64,000 nt of DNA from Acidobacteriota bacterium (lineage in GTDB: Bacteria > Acidobacteriota > Terriglobia > Acidiferrales > UBA7541). Positions 44,491 through 53,573 of the stretch are shown in pieces. The notes beneath the pieces are model-generated. The model made no database searches. It had not been told where the DNA came from and worked only from the letters and a program-made list of their open reading frames with translations. The stretch is taken from contig QHYH01000120.1 in assembly GCA_003223215.1 (NCBI GenBank), positions 1 to 64,000 of the forward strand. The letters are read 5' to 3'. Every line of letters starts with the position of its first letter. Position 1 is the stretch's first letter. The position numbers and the translations under genes are program-made.

Positions 44491-44511
44491 AGCGTCCACT
44501 AGGAGCTTCAT
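44491..44511 (-). pseudogene. Seven-codon stub of a DUF5615-like toxin gene
   Basis: The minus strand reads MKLLVDA, the characteristic start of DUF5615 PIN-like toxins. Its ATG overlaps the stop of the DUF433 antitoxin (ATGA). The next bases belong to the opposite-strand phosphoesterase fragment, so the toxin was cut off after about seven codons. Confidence 0.6.
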
Positions 44512-44739
44512 GCGCGAGGCAGAGTAACTTCGCGCTCTTCGGCAAGCCACGCGGCGTAGCGCAGCGCTTGAAGAATGTCTTCACGCTCCAAATAAGGATA
44601 GTCCGCCAACAACTCCTCGATGGTATGGCCAGCACCGATCTGTCCCCACGATCATGCCGACCGTGACACGCATGCCTCGGATGCAGGGTTTTCCGCCCAT
44701 CACGGTGGGATCACGAGTAATGCGATCCAATTGCGCCAT
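44508..44739 (-). pseudogene. DUF433 antitoxin gene with a single-base frameshift
   Basis: From the ATG at 44739 (GGGAG upstream) the frame gives AQLDRITRDPTVMGGKPCIR then GMRVTVGMIVG, the DUF433 (VapB-like) antitoxin signature. The frame then breaks at a run of four G near 44640-44645. Removing one G restores QIGAGHTIEELLADYPYLER, then EDILQALRYAAWLAEEREVT and a TGA at 44508-44510. The full protein would be about 76 aa. The extra G in a homopolymer may be a true mutation or a sequencing error. The partner toxin is reduced to a stub, so no functional module remains in any case. Confidence 0.75.
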
Positions 44740-44956
44740 AGACGTCTCCCGCCAAAATGATGCGTAGCATTGAGAATAGCATGCCTTGGTCTTGGCGATC
44801 CTGACTAGTTCGTGGCAGCGATTCCGCAACCGACTCGTCGGAAGTTAAGTTATACAAATATGAAGCACAATCAAAGGCCGCCACGTCTTTGATCTCGGCC
44901 GTCGTCCACTCTTGTCCCATCTGCTTCAGCAAATTCTCAGCAACAACGAAGCTCAT
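44711..44956 (-). CDS. Small hypothetical protein, 81 aa
   Basis: Not recognised. The ATG at 44956 overlaps by ATGA the end of the reading frame that follows the repeat copy A (44953-45111). The first 40 residues (SFVVAENLLKQMGQEWTTAE, then IKDVAAFDCASYLYNL) look like a compact helical protein. The remainder runs over the promoter and start of the DUF433 gene and is probably not original. It could be a truncated gene whose 3' end was replaced when the antitoxin sequence arrived. Confidence 0.35.
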   Translation of the reverse strand: MSFVVAENLLKQMGQEWTTAEIKDVAAFDCASYLYNLTSDESVAESLPRTSQDRQDQGMLFSMLRIILAGDVYGAIGSHYS

Positions 44957-45111
44957 TTCTTCTTCAGCTCCGCCTTCAGTTCAAGATGACGTTCACGTGA
45001 GTCGCCCCCGACTCCTCTTCGGGCTCGGATAACGTAATCGAGGCGCCACGATAAATTGACGTCCAACGAGCGGTAATAAAGAGGCTTGCCCAGGTTGCTG
45101 ATTTCGTAGCG

Positions 45112-45577
45112 CTAAAATTCCTGCTCCGTTAAAGTGCCACAGCGGTGGCAGAGGAACGAGCGTTCCCACCGGGAGTATCGGCGCTTGTGCGTGAACTGAT
45201 TGTGCCTCCAGAAGAGAACCACAAACAGTAGGAACATGACGGCAGATAACCCCGAGAAAAGAATCAACCGAGCCGACCAAGAATCTTTGGTAACAATGTT
45301 GATGTAGAAGACGATCCAGCCGATCGAGAGAAACACCACCACCCACCAGAGAGTCAGCTTGCGATACGACCACTTCACTGGAGGAGTTAGCTGCTTCGAC
45401 AGAACGGACTGATGAAAACCACGAGTGGTTGCCTTTCCGATTACGAAATCCGGGCCATGGCCGCCAGCCGCGACAGCGCGCCATCGAGTGTGGGCAACTG
45501 TACAAAAGAGTCCTTCTTGGTAGGCGAGAGAAACCTTCTTGAGGTCTGTGCTGTTGCAGTTCGGGCAGCGTAAGCAT
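45112..45577 (-). pseudogene. Zinc-ribbon/two-TM protein, best copy (A), probable frameshift at codon 2
   Basis: The conceptual protein begins RCPNCNSTDLKKVSLAYQEG (an N-terminal CxxC zinc ribbon), then TPPVKWSYRKLTLWWVVVFL and two membrane segments, then FWRHNQFTHKRRYSRWERSF and a C-terminal CHRCGTLTEQEF. An ATG at 45577 is one base out of frame with CPNC: one extra T in ATGCTTACGCTG separates them. Either the gene is frameshifted or only the shorter product starting at a GTG at 45378 (88 aa) is made. It would be a membrane protein with zinc-binding ends; function unknown. Five other copies lie in this window. Confidence 0.6.
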
Positions 45578-45651
45578 GCGCTTTAAGTTTAAGCCAGGCA
45601 GAGCTGGGTCGGTTGCGCCCGCGTTTGGTGTTGGCGCACTAGCGCGTCACG

Positions 45652-45882
45652 CTAGTCATCGCGTTGTCCTTTCGTCTTTGTTCGTTTGCCCTTACCCCAA
45701 TAGCGTGCAGCCTTGTGCCGCCTAAGCTTGGCCAAGTCTGCTTCAGACCAGAACCTTAAACGGACACCAGAAATCACCTGCACAGCCGGTTCCGGGACGA
45801 GCTTGTTGCGAATCCAGCGGTGCAGTGTGCGACGGTCTACCCCTAATAGCCGAGCCGCTTCAGAAATGGAGTACGTTCGCAT
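45652..45882 (-). CDS. Small MerR/excisionase-type HTH DNA-binding protein, 76 aa
   Basis: The protein opens with YSISEAARLLGVDRRTLHRW, an HTH_17 helix-turn-helix as found in excisionases and MerR-like regulators. It continues with a wing (VSGVRLRF-like) and FWSEADLAKLRRHKAARYWG, and ends in a basic tail. It is a single DNA-binding domain with no effector part. The ATG is at 45882. No integrase is present in the window, so it may be a remnant of a mobile element or a small stand-alone regulator. An inverted repeat ACTAGCG/CGCTAGT spans its stop codon (45638-45656). Confidence 0.7.
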   Translation of the reverse strand: MRTYSISEAARLLGVDRRTLHRWIRNKLVPEPAVQVISGVRLRFWSEADLAKLRRHKAARYWGKGKRTKTKGQRDD

Positions 45883-46229
45883 TTTAATGATGCCCCATGG
45901 TGTGACATTTGTCAGCCATAATCTTAAGCGCGTGCGATCACCGCCTCAATGTGTCGCCGAGACCATGGCAAAGCCTATCGTAATTCCAAGCCTGCGGGAA
46001 ACCTTTGCAAGCATCCGCAGTGTCGAAGGTTTATTTTTTGGGCATTAGTACTATTTACGAAAAATTGCTTCGCCTGCATGCTGGTCCGGTAGCAGCATTT
46101 CGCAACCCCAACGGTAAGTCTGCTGAGGATTCGCAAGAATGTCGAACACGGGTCCATATCGGTGAGCAACATTTCCGCCGCCGCGCGGCCCGCGTTCACT
46201 TGCCTGCAATCTGTTGGAGGAGCTTCACT
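45883..46229. other. 347-bp interval without a supported gene
   Basis: Divergent region between the HTH gene and the 68-aa gene. It contains an open frame in register with the latter from 46005, but composition and the lack of a start site argue against it being translated. No motif stands out. Confidence 0.3.
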
Positions 46230-46436
46230 ATGCTTCCGACTGCCTGTGTCATGAAACTTTTGACAGATGAAGCGGAGACGTTGGAGGGAGACGCCCGCCG
46301 AGTCGAGGCTATGCTTCCGAAATTGCCTGACTCGGAGCGCGAAGAGTGGAAGGAAACCGCGAAGGAATATCGGGAGCGGGCTAGCGACTACAAATCCATC
46401 ATCGAGGCGATAAAAGGGAATCGCGCAAAACACTGA
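46230..46436 (+). CDS. Small helical hypothetical protein, 68 aa
   Basis: The ATG at 46230 follows GGAGGAG at ideal spacing, which decides the start despite a longer open frame. The product is highly charged and helical (LLTDEAETLEGDARRVEAML, then SEREEWKETAKEYRERASDY), a likely short coiled coil of cytosolic location. I know no family for it. It is followed 26 bp later by another small gene on the same strand, so the two may be co-transcribed. Confidence 0.5.
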   Translation: MLPTACVMKLLTDEAETLEGDARRVEAMLPKLPDSEREEWKETAKEYRERASDYKSIIEAIKGNRAKH

Positions 46437-46462
46437 TTCCGTGAACGGGACGTATGTAAACG

Positions 46463-46711
46463 ATGAACGGATTCAAGCCACCGACCTGGAGTACAAAACG
46501 AAGTGCGCGAGGGGCGCGCCTCCCTTTTTGCATCCTTACTGTCGTCGGCGATGTGCTCGACGATGGAGAGCTGCATTTCGTAGAGACAGCACAAACCTTT
46601 GAAGCCGCAAGACGGCGTATCGACGCACTCGCAAAGGTCCGGCCACATCAGTACGTCATCTACAATAGAGAAACGGGAGAACGCGTCTTCATTACCCCAA
46701 AGCCCGCATAA
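46463..46711 (+). CDS. Small hypothetical protein, 82 aa
   Basis: Unrecognised. Residues 20-80 look like a compact alpha/beta domain: PFCILTVVGDVLDDGELHFV, ETAQTFEAARRRIDALAKV and QYVIYNRETGERVFI. The pattern of strand, helix with regularly spaced Arg/Ala, and a strand ending in YNRETGE recalls small stress-type or toxin-partner proteins, but no name is justified. It has no signal peptide. It follows the 68-aa gene and precedes a hairpin at 46836 that could end this small operon. Confidence 0.5.
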   Translation: MNGFKPPTWSTKRSARGARLPFCILTVVGDVLDDGELHFVETAQTFEAARRRIDALAKVRPHQYVIYNRETGERVFITPKPA

Positions 46712-46835
46712 AAACCTTCGTACTGTAATATGGGCTGCGAACCTGAGCCAGCTATCCTTTGGCTGGAGAAACCTTCCACGCTGTTACACCCGATCGCAGT
46801 GGCGCTGGTTGTGGGTACATACGTCTAGAAGACAT

Positions 46836-46853
46836 CCGGCTTGAGAAAGCCGG
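46836..46853. terminator. Hairpin between convergent genes
   Basis: CCGGCTT (46836-46842) and AAGCCGG (46847-46853) form a 7-bp stem with a GAGA loop. The hairpin lies between the plus-strand small gene ending at 46711 and the minus-strand mannanase ending at 46928. There is no strong T-run, so termination efficiency is uncertain. Confidence 0.4.
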
Positions 46854-46927
46854 CTAAGGTGTAAATCCTTCGGACCCGTGTTCGAGCAAAATCTTCACGG
46901 CCGCCCACGCTCTCTCTGGTACCAATT

Positions 46928-48946
46928 TCACTGCGTACGCAGGTTATCCAGGTAGTAGATTCCCCCTCCGCTGAAGTAAACCCACATTCCTTGAAGGACA
47001 GTGGTGTCGACTGGCAATGAACCCAAGCATGCGGCAGTCGACGTCAGCAAGGTCCCCAAATCCACCGTTATCGTTGTACTGGTGTTGGGCTGGATGTAGC
47101 CAAAGCTGGTTTGGCACCAGTGGTAATCCTTCCCAACCTGAAGCGCCACCGCTTCCGAAGTGCCCGCCGAGGTGGTGGTAATGTCCATTAGAATCTGGTG
47201 CACATTTGACAAGGGCAGCGGGAGCGGCGGCACTCCGTAGGAAGGGCCGAACCAGCCGCCCCCGGTCGTGGTAATCTGCAGACTGTGTGTGCAATTCGTC
47301 GCAAACAACGTGCTCTGCGCCGTTGTCCCCGCACCGGCATTGAAACTAGCCGCCGTCCAGGTATCGGTGCCATCTTCAAAGTTATATAGCTCTCCGGGAA
47401 GCCCCTGCACTTTCACGATGATGTTCGCCGGGTTGGATACTCGTCCGGCCACATCCGTATCCGTGTACGGCGTGCTCAGGTTGCCCGAAACGCAGGTCGA
47501 TGCCGGCGTGAACCGCACGTTTCCGCCGGGGAGCACCTCGTAAGTTCCAAACTGCGTCGTGTAGCTCGTGTGCTGGCCGGGAGTCGACGGATCCAGGTTG
47601 ATCGAGTCCACATCCAGGGGCGCGGTGTAGGTAATGTCGTTGGCCGTGACATTCAGCGTCATTGGTGTGTTGTTCGGTGTGGTTGCGGTATCGTTGTCCG
47701 CCACCGGCGGGTAGTTGAAGGGCGAGAGGAACTCCATGGTTTTTGCAAAATTCGTAAACGCAATGCACACCGGGCCCGGGCAATAAACGGTGTATCCGTC
47801 GTAATCCGGGTAATAACTCCCGTTGTCCTGCTTATCTGAGAGGATCCAGTAGAGCGCGCCGGCTCCGTTGTCCTGCAGCACGGTTTTCTCCCATTCGAAA
47901 TAAATGGGATTACGCAGCGCCTTATTCAAATCCCCAAACTCGCCGAGAATGGCGCGGTCGCCGAGCCGCTGAGAATACTGAATGTGCGACGCGATCCACT
48001 GGGTGCCCCAGGACGGGTCCTTGCCCCAGGAGTCCGGGTACAAATGGAAGGACATCACATCCATGCTGGGCAGGGAGGCCAAGGCAATCGTATCCACTCC
48101 CTGGCTGCAGTTGAGGGTGAAGTCCGAAGAGGTCGGATCAAGGCAGTAAAAGCCTTCGTCTCCGGCGGACAGCAGGTGTTTAGGGTCGATATTCTTTACG
48201 AATGTGCTGACGTCCGCGGCCCAGTTGTTTAGGGTATGCGTTGTGCAGTTGCCGGATGTCGGGTAGGCTCCTCCTGCGCCACAACGCGGCTCGTTGGCCA
48301 GTTCCCACCCCAGGATCGTGGCGTCGTCCTTGTACTGCAGGCCGGTATAGGTGTTGGTGCGATTCAGCAAGTGGGCGATCCAGTCTTTGTACCATTTCCG
48401 GATGGTAGGATCGGTGTAGAACTGGTCGTGATACTGCCCTCCGAGCCAGCGCACATACTGATCCATCCCGCCGAAGCTGTTCCAGTTATTCACGAACGGG
48501 ATGATCACCTTCAAATTCTGCAGCCCCGCCTCGTAAATGACGTAGTCGAGGTGTTCCAAGCCGTTCGCTCCGTCATTGAAAGCGGGCGCGCTGCCATCCC
48601 AGTAATGGAAGTAGACTCCATTGTGGATCCCATCCACGGAATTGGAGCCGTTCTGGTTGCCGATGTCGATGAACCCCCAGAATCGGAAGACATTGAAATT
48701 ATGCTGCGCCGCGGTCGTGAACAGTTCATTCACCATCGTTTGCGACGCATACATCGGATAGTAATTGTTCGCTCCGGCCACGCGAAACGGCTGGCCGCGA
48801 TGGTGAAGTTGCCGGCCGATGCGGTTCACAAAATGGCGGCCCAGTGCGTCTGTTTCATCGGGAACGCCCTGTTGCGCCTTTGCTACAGGCTGTAGACCGA
48901 GAAGAATTGCTGCCAATCCTGGAAGAATCGACCGATAACACTTCAT
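46928..48946 (-). CDS. Secreted GH5-type beta-mannanase with accessory domains, 672 aa
   Basis: The ATG at 48946 has AAGGAG upstream and is followed by a signal peptide (LPGLAAILLGLQPVAKAQ). The GH5 barrel (about residues 45-400) carries the acid/base Glu in LGWELANEPRCGAGG, a signature of subfamily 7 endo-beta-1,4-mannanases. DVMSFHLYPDSWG follows, and the nucleophile Glu lies in RAILGEFGDLNKA. A cadherin/Big-type linker domain follows (PVADNDTATTPNNTPMTLNV, about 420-530). The C-terminal domain (LYNFEDGTDTWTAASF to IYYLDNLRTQ, about 530-672) looks like a carbohydrate-binding module. Subfamily assignment is from motif memory only. It is divergent from the third receptor cluster and fits the mannan theme of the window. 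Confidence 0.82.
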   Translation of the reverse strand: MKCYRSILPGLAAILLGLQPVAKAQQGVPDETDALGRHFVNRIGRQLHHRGQPFRVAGANNYYPMYASQTMVNELFTTAAQHNFNVFRFWGFIDIGNQNGSNSVDGIHNGVYFHYWDGSAPAFNDGANGLEHLDYVIYEAGLQNLKVIIPFVNNWNSFGGMDQYVRWLGGQYHDQFYTDPTIRKWYKDWIAHLLNRTNTYTGLQYKDDATILGWELANEPRCGAGGAYPTSGNCTTHTLNNWAADVSTFVKNIDPKHLLSAGDEGFYCLDPTSSDFTLNCSQGVDTIALASLPSMDVMSFHLYPDSWGKDPSWGTQWIASHIQYSQRLGDRAILGEFGDLNKALRNPIYFEWEKTVLQDNGAGALYWILSDKQDNGSYYPDYDGYTVYCPGPVCIAFTNFAKTMEFLSPFNYPPVADNDTATTPNNTPMTLNVTANDITYTAPLDVDSINLDPSTPGQHTSYTTQFGTYEVLPGGNVRFTPASTCVSGNLSTPYTDTDVAGRVSNPANIIVKVQGLPGELYNFEDGTDTWTAASFNAGAGTTAQSTLFATNCTHSLQITTTGGGWFGPSYGVPPLPLPLSNVHQILMDITTTSAGTSEAVALQVGKDYHWCQTSFGYIQPNTSTTITVDLGTLLTSTAACLGSLPVDTTVLQGMWVYFSGGGIYYLDNLRTQ

Positions 48947-49613
48947 GCGGGAAACTCCTTGTGCGCCGGTTATCTTTATCGAAAGCTGGCGAAGTAAGTG
49001 ACAGGGCGCACGTTCCTTACCATCGCCGAAGCTCTGGCTATACGCAACCTCGCGGACACCGTTCGGCATTGGAAAGCCCGTATCCGGAGATCCGCACCTC
49101 CGAGCGCGGAACCCTTCTCCGTTTCGGCGGAGGTCAGTTTCCGGTGGACACTGCCAGACCGAGAATCATATGTCAAATGGTACCCATGGGAGGCGTGGGA
49201 GGATGAAACGCCCTGGCTGCTAAGACAGCGGCTTTTGCGGCTGCCGAAATCCGAGGTAACCGGGAGTCAGCTCGGTGCGATCCGTCTGGCGAGCCTACGC
49301 TGGTCTGGGATAGTTGGAGAGAATCGCCGGCTGTTGCATCGCCGTGAGATTCTGAAATCCTCCGCCGCTCCTGCAAGAAAGTTCTTTATTGATGCGAGAA
49401 ACGGATGCGTGTCCAAAGAATATCAACACGAACTTGCCGTCTTCCGACCTAGAGACTAAATATCTCCGAAAGCAGCCATTGTGAAGTGGGGTACCGAGTC
49501 GCTGGTGTGATCCCCCGGTTCGCGATTCGTTGGCATCGCAGAACTGTGGACCATCCAAGGCTTGGCAGCACTCGAGTCAAAGAAAAAAGCGCGATTTTGG
49601 ACTGTTTTTCAGG
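48947..49613. other. Divergent intergenic region, no supported gene
   Basis: About 670 bp between the mannanase start and the promoter-like site of the third receptor. A plus-strand frame at 48998-49459 and a minus-strand frame at 49173-49376 have no start sites or recognisable content. Promoters for both neighbours should be here. Confidence 0.35.
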
Positions 49614-49642
49614 TTGACAGCATCGAAAAGCTTTATCAGAAT
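49614..49642 (+). promoter_or_regulatory. Candidate sigma-70-type promoter of the third receptor
   Basis: A perfect TTGACA (49614-49619) is followed after 17 bp by CAGAAT (49637-49642), four of six matches to the -10 consensus. It lies 115 bp upstream of the receptor ATG at 49757. Confidence 0.4.
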
Positions 49643-49756
49643 CCGGCCGAATGTGAAGTTTGGGGTCGTTTTGCCGAGGTCAGCGCGGTTCCACATTGCT
49701 GGAGCAAGCGTGCTGATGCGATTTCCCAACAAGAGAGAAGCGTGGAGGTGTGCTTT

Positions 49757-52700
49757 ATGAAGCGCGTGTCTTTGCTTGGGCCTGTTGCGCTGCTGTCCGT
49801 CGGCCTTGCTCAAATCACCTCGGCGCAAAACAGCGGAGCGATTACTGGGACCGTAGTGGACCAAAAGGGCGGCGTGATTGTCGGCGCTTCTGTGCAAGGC
49901 GTGGATGAGAGTAAGGGGATTGTCATGGCAGAGGCGACCACGGGGACGGAAGGAACCTTTACGCTGCAGCCCTTGCAGCCGGGAACGTACACCGTGCGGG
50001 TCAGCGCGAAAGGCATGAAGGAGCTCGAGCAGAAAGGAATCGTGCTGGATTCGCGGCAGGTTCTGGGGCTTAGCCAGTTGATGATGAGGGTCGGTGCCGC
50101 GAGCGAGTCGGTGACCGTGGAAGCCACGACGCCGCTCGTGGAAACTGCGACTTCGGATCATGCTGCGGTTATTGACTCGCGGCAAGTGACAGAAATCAGC
50201 ATGAACGGGCGGGACTTCCAGTCGCTGGTGCGCACCCTGCCTGGAGTCGTGTCGAACGATTCTTCGGATTTCCGGCTGGCGTTCAACAACACAGACTCGT
50301 TTCACGTGGACGGGTTACGAGGCAGCGATAACAATGTTTTTTTGGACGGGGCGATCAATACGGACGTCGGCGCCAATGATGGCCAGTACACGCAGTTGAG
50401 CATGGATGCCGTGGGAGAATTCAAGCTGCAGACGAGCAACTTCGCCGCGGAGTACGGCCGAAACCCGGGCGTTCTTCTGGCGATAAACACGAAGAGCGGA
50501 GGGAAACAGTTTCATGGCACGGTGTGGGAGTTCAATCGCGAAGACGGGTTTGACGCGAACCAATTCTTCAACAAGGTTGACCCGAACGGGCTGCATAAGA
50601 GCGTGCCTAACGCAAATGGCAAGCTGCGATTCAACCAGTTCGGGGTCAACCTTGGAGGACCCATTCCCGTGTGGAAGGCCTCACCCTGGCACGCGTCGAA
50701 GATGTTCTTTTTTTTCAATTATGAAGGCACGCGTGCCGGTCGGCCGAATGGTGGCACGAGCTACAACATGCCTAACCCCGCATGGCTGGGAATGGGGACG
50801 GCCAACGGGAATGCCGATTTTTCTTCGGCGTTCACAGGGACAAACATCCCCACCATTGCGCCAACCTGTCCGAATCAAAACATCGATACGGGCACGGTGT
50901 TTGAACCCGGTACGATTCAGCGCAATGCCAGCCAGCAGATTACTTGCGGAACGCCGTTTCCCGGGAACATCATCCCAAGCTCGATGTTCAGCTCCCAGCT
51001 AAGCGCGTGGGTGAATTACCTCAAACCGTTCTACAAAACGGGTGCATTTCTGGATAAAACGCCGGGTAACGCAGGCCAATTTATCGTGCCATTCCAGGAC
51101 AACTACACCTTTACCAAGGATCAAAAGATCGTTCGCTACGATTGGAACATCAACGCCAAGACCAACTTCTTCTTCCGTTGGGTGGACGATTCGCAGCGCG
51201 AAGCCCAGCAGTTCGGGATCTTCAGTTGGGGCACCTTTCCAGGGGTGCCGGAATATCGCAAGAAGCCGGGGTCAAGCTGGTCGTGGAACCTGGTAAACGT
51301 CATTTCGCCCTCGGTCACCAACGAATTCATTTTCGGCTACAACCATCTTACCCAAGTGGTAGATCTCAGCGAGGCGCAGTCCGTCACCGATAAGACCGGG
51401 CTCGGCTTTACCTACGGGGATCTGTTCCCGAGCGCCAATATCCGGAACTTGGTGCCTGGGGTAGTGGCGGACTTCGGCAGGCTGGTGCACCAGAGCTTCA
51501 TGCCCGGATGGACCAGCGAGGCTCGGCAGTTTACTTGGACCGACAACGTGACCAAGACTACGGGGCCCCACGTAGTGAAATTTGGCGTGTTCTTCGATTA
51601 CAACCAGGCAGGCCAACAACCCGCGACGCAAGAGACTCCCGTCTTCACCTTCGCAAGCCAAGGCAACAACAGCTTTGTGAGCGATACGAATAACGGGGTG
51701 GCAAACCTCGTTTTAGGCAACTACTTCAACGTCACGCAGGGGAACGGCATCTTTTTCGGCGCCTTCCGTTTCCATCAGTTTGAAATGTATGGACAAGATA
51801 CTTGGAAGCTAAACAGGAAGCTGACGCTCGATTATGGGTTACGCTGGGCTTATATCGGGCCGACCTACACGGTCAAACCTTTCTTGCAGTATTACTTCGA
51901 TCCTAGCAAATACGATCCGGCGCAGGCCGTCACAATCGATACGCGCCAGACTTATGTTCCCGGCAACATCTTCCAGGGAGCCATTTGCACGATCAACACG
52001 CCCGCGACTCCGGCGGGCGATCCCGACACCAGCCCTAACCCGTGTGCGGGATTGACCAATTTCGGCAACCCCTACAACGGCATGGTGCAGGAAGGCAACG
52101 CCATACCACCAGGCTACGTCGACCACAAATATGGGAACATTGAACCTCGCGTCGGCTTCGCCTATGATCCGGCGGGCAATGGCAAAATGGCCATTCGAGG
52201 CGGCTTTGGCATTTTCCACGAACGCATTCGCCAAAATGTGAACAGTTTTGATGGTCTCGGCAACCCGCCGCTGGCCTCCCAGCCAACTATCTACAACGGA
52301 CGGATAGACACCCTCACCGCGGCTGCCGTGTCACAAGGCGCCCTCCAGGTATCGTCCCTTCGGGTCCTGGCCAAAGACGGGAAGATCCCCACGTTGTATG
52401 CATGGAGCCTGGGCGTGCAGCGAGAATTGCCGTGGAAGATGGCTCTGGACGCAACCTATGTGGGGAACCTGGGGCGCCATCTGCAATACATCACGGATCT
52501 CAACCAACTGCCGCTGAGTAGCACCACCGGAGGTATTACCACGCCTCCGCCGAATAACACCTGGCTGGCCATCGCCCCGTATAAAGGGTACTCCCAAGTG
52601 AACTATACCGATTATGGCGCGAACAGCAAATACAACGCCTTGCAATTGAGACTGTGGCGGCGGTTCACCAAGAACCTCACCATGAGCGCGGACTATACCT

Positions 52701-53392
52701 ACAGCAAGAACATCGACCTTAGCGACACGGACGACACGTTCGCCTCCGTGCGAGACCGCTTCCATCCGAAACTGGACTACGGGCCGACCGGCTGGGATCG
52801 TCCAAACGTCTTTAACGTGAATTACGTTTACGATTTCCCCGACTTTCGGAGCAAGAACGCGTTCATGCGCGATGCCCTAGGCGGTTGGGAATCGTCCGGT
52901 GTGATCCGGGCCTGGAGCGGCACACCCTTTCCTATGACGTGTGGAGGCGATTCCGGGGAAACCGGGAGTGTGTTTAGTGCGGCCAGCCCATTCTGTGATC
53001 GCGTTGGCGGGCAGCCAGTTTATGCACCGCAGCATAGAGACACCCTTGGTACTCCCGGCTCCCTCATCCAGTGGATCAACCCGTTAGCCTTCGCCGAGCC
53101 GCTGCCGGGCACCGTTGGCAATACCACCAGGAATGAGTTCCGCGGGCCGAGTTATCAGAACTGGAATTTGTCGCTCTTTAAGAATTTCAACTTCTCGGAG
53201 AGCCGGCGACTCCAGCTTCGCCTGGAAACGTTCAACACCTGGAATCATCTCCAATTTGCGGGCGTCAACAATAGCATATCCACGCAAGGAGCTGGTTTGC
53301 CCACAAATGCGTCCTTAGTGGGCAATTCCGGCAAGATTAACAGCACACGGGACCAGCGGCAGATCCAGTTGGGAGCAAAATTCTACTTCTAA
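49757..53392 (+). CDS. Oar-like TonB-dependent outer-membrane receptor, 1211 aa
   Basis: The ATG at 49757 follows GGAGGT. The open frame reaches back to 49562 without a site. The signal peptide (residues 1-24, ending QITSAQ) leads into the regulatory-like domain (SGAITGTVVDQKGGVIVGAS). The plug has ISMNGRDFQSLVRTLPGVVS and FHVDGLRGSDNNVFLDGAIN. The long barrel ends QLGAKFYF. It is the first of three plus-strand genes: receptor, TPR protein, ASPIC/UnbV protein. As for the other two receptors, the ligand is unknown; the divergent mannanase suggests a mannan oligosaccharide. The three receptors differ strongly outside the conserved motifs. Confidence 0.9.
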   Translation: MKRVSLLGPVALLSVGLAQITSAQNSGAITGTVVDQKGGVIVGASVQGVDESKGIVMAEATTGTEGTFTLQPLQPGTYTVRVSAKGMKELEQKGIVLDSRQVLGLSQLMMRVGAASESVTVEATTPLVETATSDHAAVIDSRQVTEISMNGRDFQSLVRTLPGVVSNDSSDFRLAFNNTDSFHVDGLRGSDNNVFLDGAINTDVGANDGQYTQLSMDAVGEFKLQTSNFAAEYGRNPGVLLAINTKSGGKQFHGTVWEFNREDGFDANQFFNKVDPNGLHKSVPNANGKLRFNQFGVNLGGPIPVWKASPWHASKMFFFFNYEGTRAGRPNGGTSYNMPNPAWLGMGTANGNADFSSAFTGTNIPTIAPTCPNQNIDTGTVFEPGTIQRNASQQITCGTPFPGNIIPSSMFSSQLSAWVNYLKPFYKTGAFLDKTPGNAGQFIVPFQDNYTFTKDQKIVRYDWNINAKTNFFFRWVDDSQREAQQFGIFSWGTFPGVPEYRKKPGSSWSWNLVNVISPSVTNEFIFGYNHLTQVVDLSEAQSVTDKTGLGFTYGDLFPSANIRNLVPGVVADFGRLVHQSFMPGWTSEARQFTWTDNVTKTTGPHVVKFGVFFDYNQAGQQPATQETPVFTFASQGNNSFVSDTNNGVANLVLGNYFNVTQGNGIFFGAFRFHQFEMYGQDTWKLNRKLTLDYGLRWAYIGPTYTVKPFLQYYFDPSKYDPAQAVTIDTRQTYVPGNIFQGAICTINTPATPAGDPDTSPNPCAGLTNFGNPYNGMVQEGNAIPPGYVDHKYGNIEPRVGFAYDPAGNGKMAIRGGFGIFHERIRQNVNSFDGLGNPPLASQPTIYNGRIDTLTAAAVSQGALQVSSLRVLAKDGKIPTLYAWSLGVQRELPWKMALDATYVGNLGRHLQYITDLNQLPLSSTTGGITTPPPNNTWLAIAPYKGYSQVNYTDYGANSKYNALQLRLWRRFTKNLTMSADYTYSKNIDLSDTDDTFASVRDRFHPKLDYGPTGWDRPNVFNVNYVYDFPDFRSKNAFMRDALGGWESSGVIRAWSGTPFPMTCGGDSGETGSVFSAASPFCDRVGGQPVYAPQHRDTLGTPGSLIQWINPLAFAEPLPGTVGNTTRNEFRGPSYQNWNLSLFKNFNFSESRRLQLRLETFNTWNHLQFAGVNNSISTQGAGLPTNASLVGNSGKINSTRDQRQIQLGAKFYF

Positions 53393-53573
53393 CGTCAACG
53401 GCGGTTCAGTCGACGCACGCGAAGCCTGACCCAGTTGGGACGGCTTTCGCCAAACCATCCTTGCAGTTGTGGTGGCAACGGGTTACTTGTGTGGTGGCCA
53501 ACCGGGGAATGCCATTTTTCCCCGGGGTGTTATGATGCCAGGGAATCTCGCCCCAGGGTAATTTGAAGGTTCC

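Noticed and set aside
44993-45577. 194-aa minus-strand frame over repeat copy A
   Set aside because: Its ATG is probably the original start of copy A, but beyond codon 2 the frame is wrong; the neighbouring frame carries the zinc ribbon and membrane segments.
46005-46229. 75-codon upstream extension of the 68-aa gene
   Set aside because: The ideal GGAGGAG before the ATG at 46230 and the change in composition mark the internal start as real.
48998-49459. 153-aa plus-strand frame before the third receptor
   Set aside because: Arg/Leu-rich composition typical of shadow frames in GC-rich DNA, no Shine-Dalgarno site, no recognisable domain.
53502-53525. CCGGGG/CCCCGG stem as a terminator after the third receptor
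   Set aside because: The poly-T lies in the loop rather than after the stem, so it is not a standard terminator; it is only mentioned with the TPR gene.
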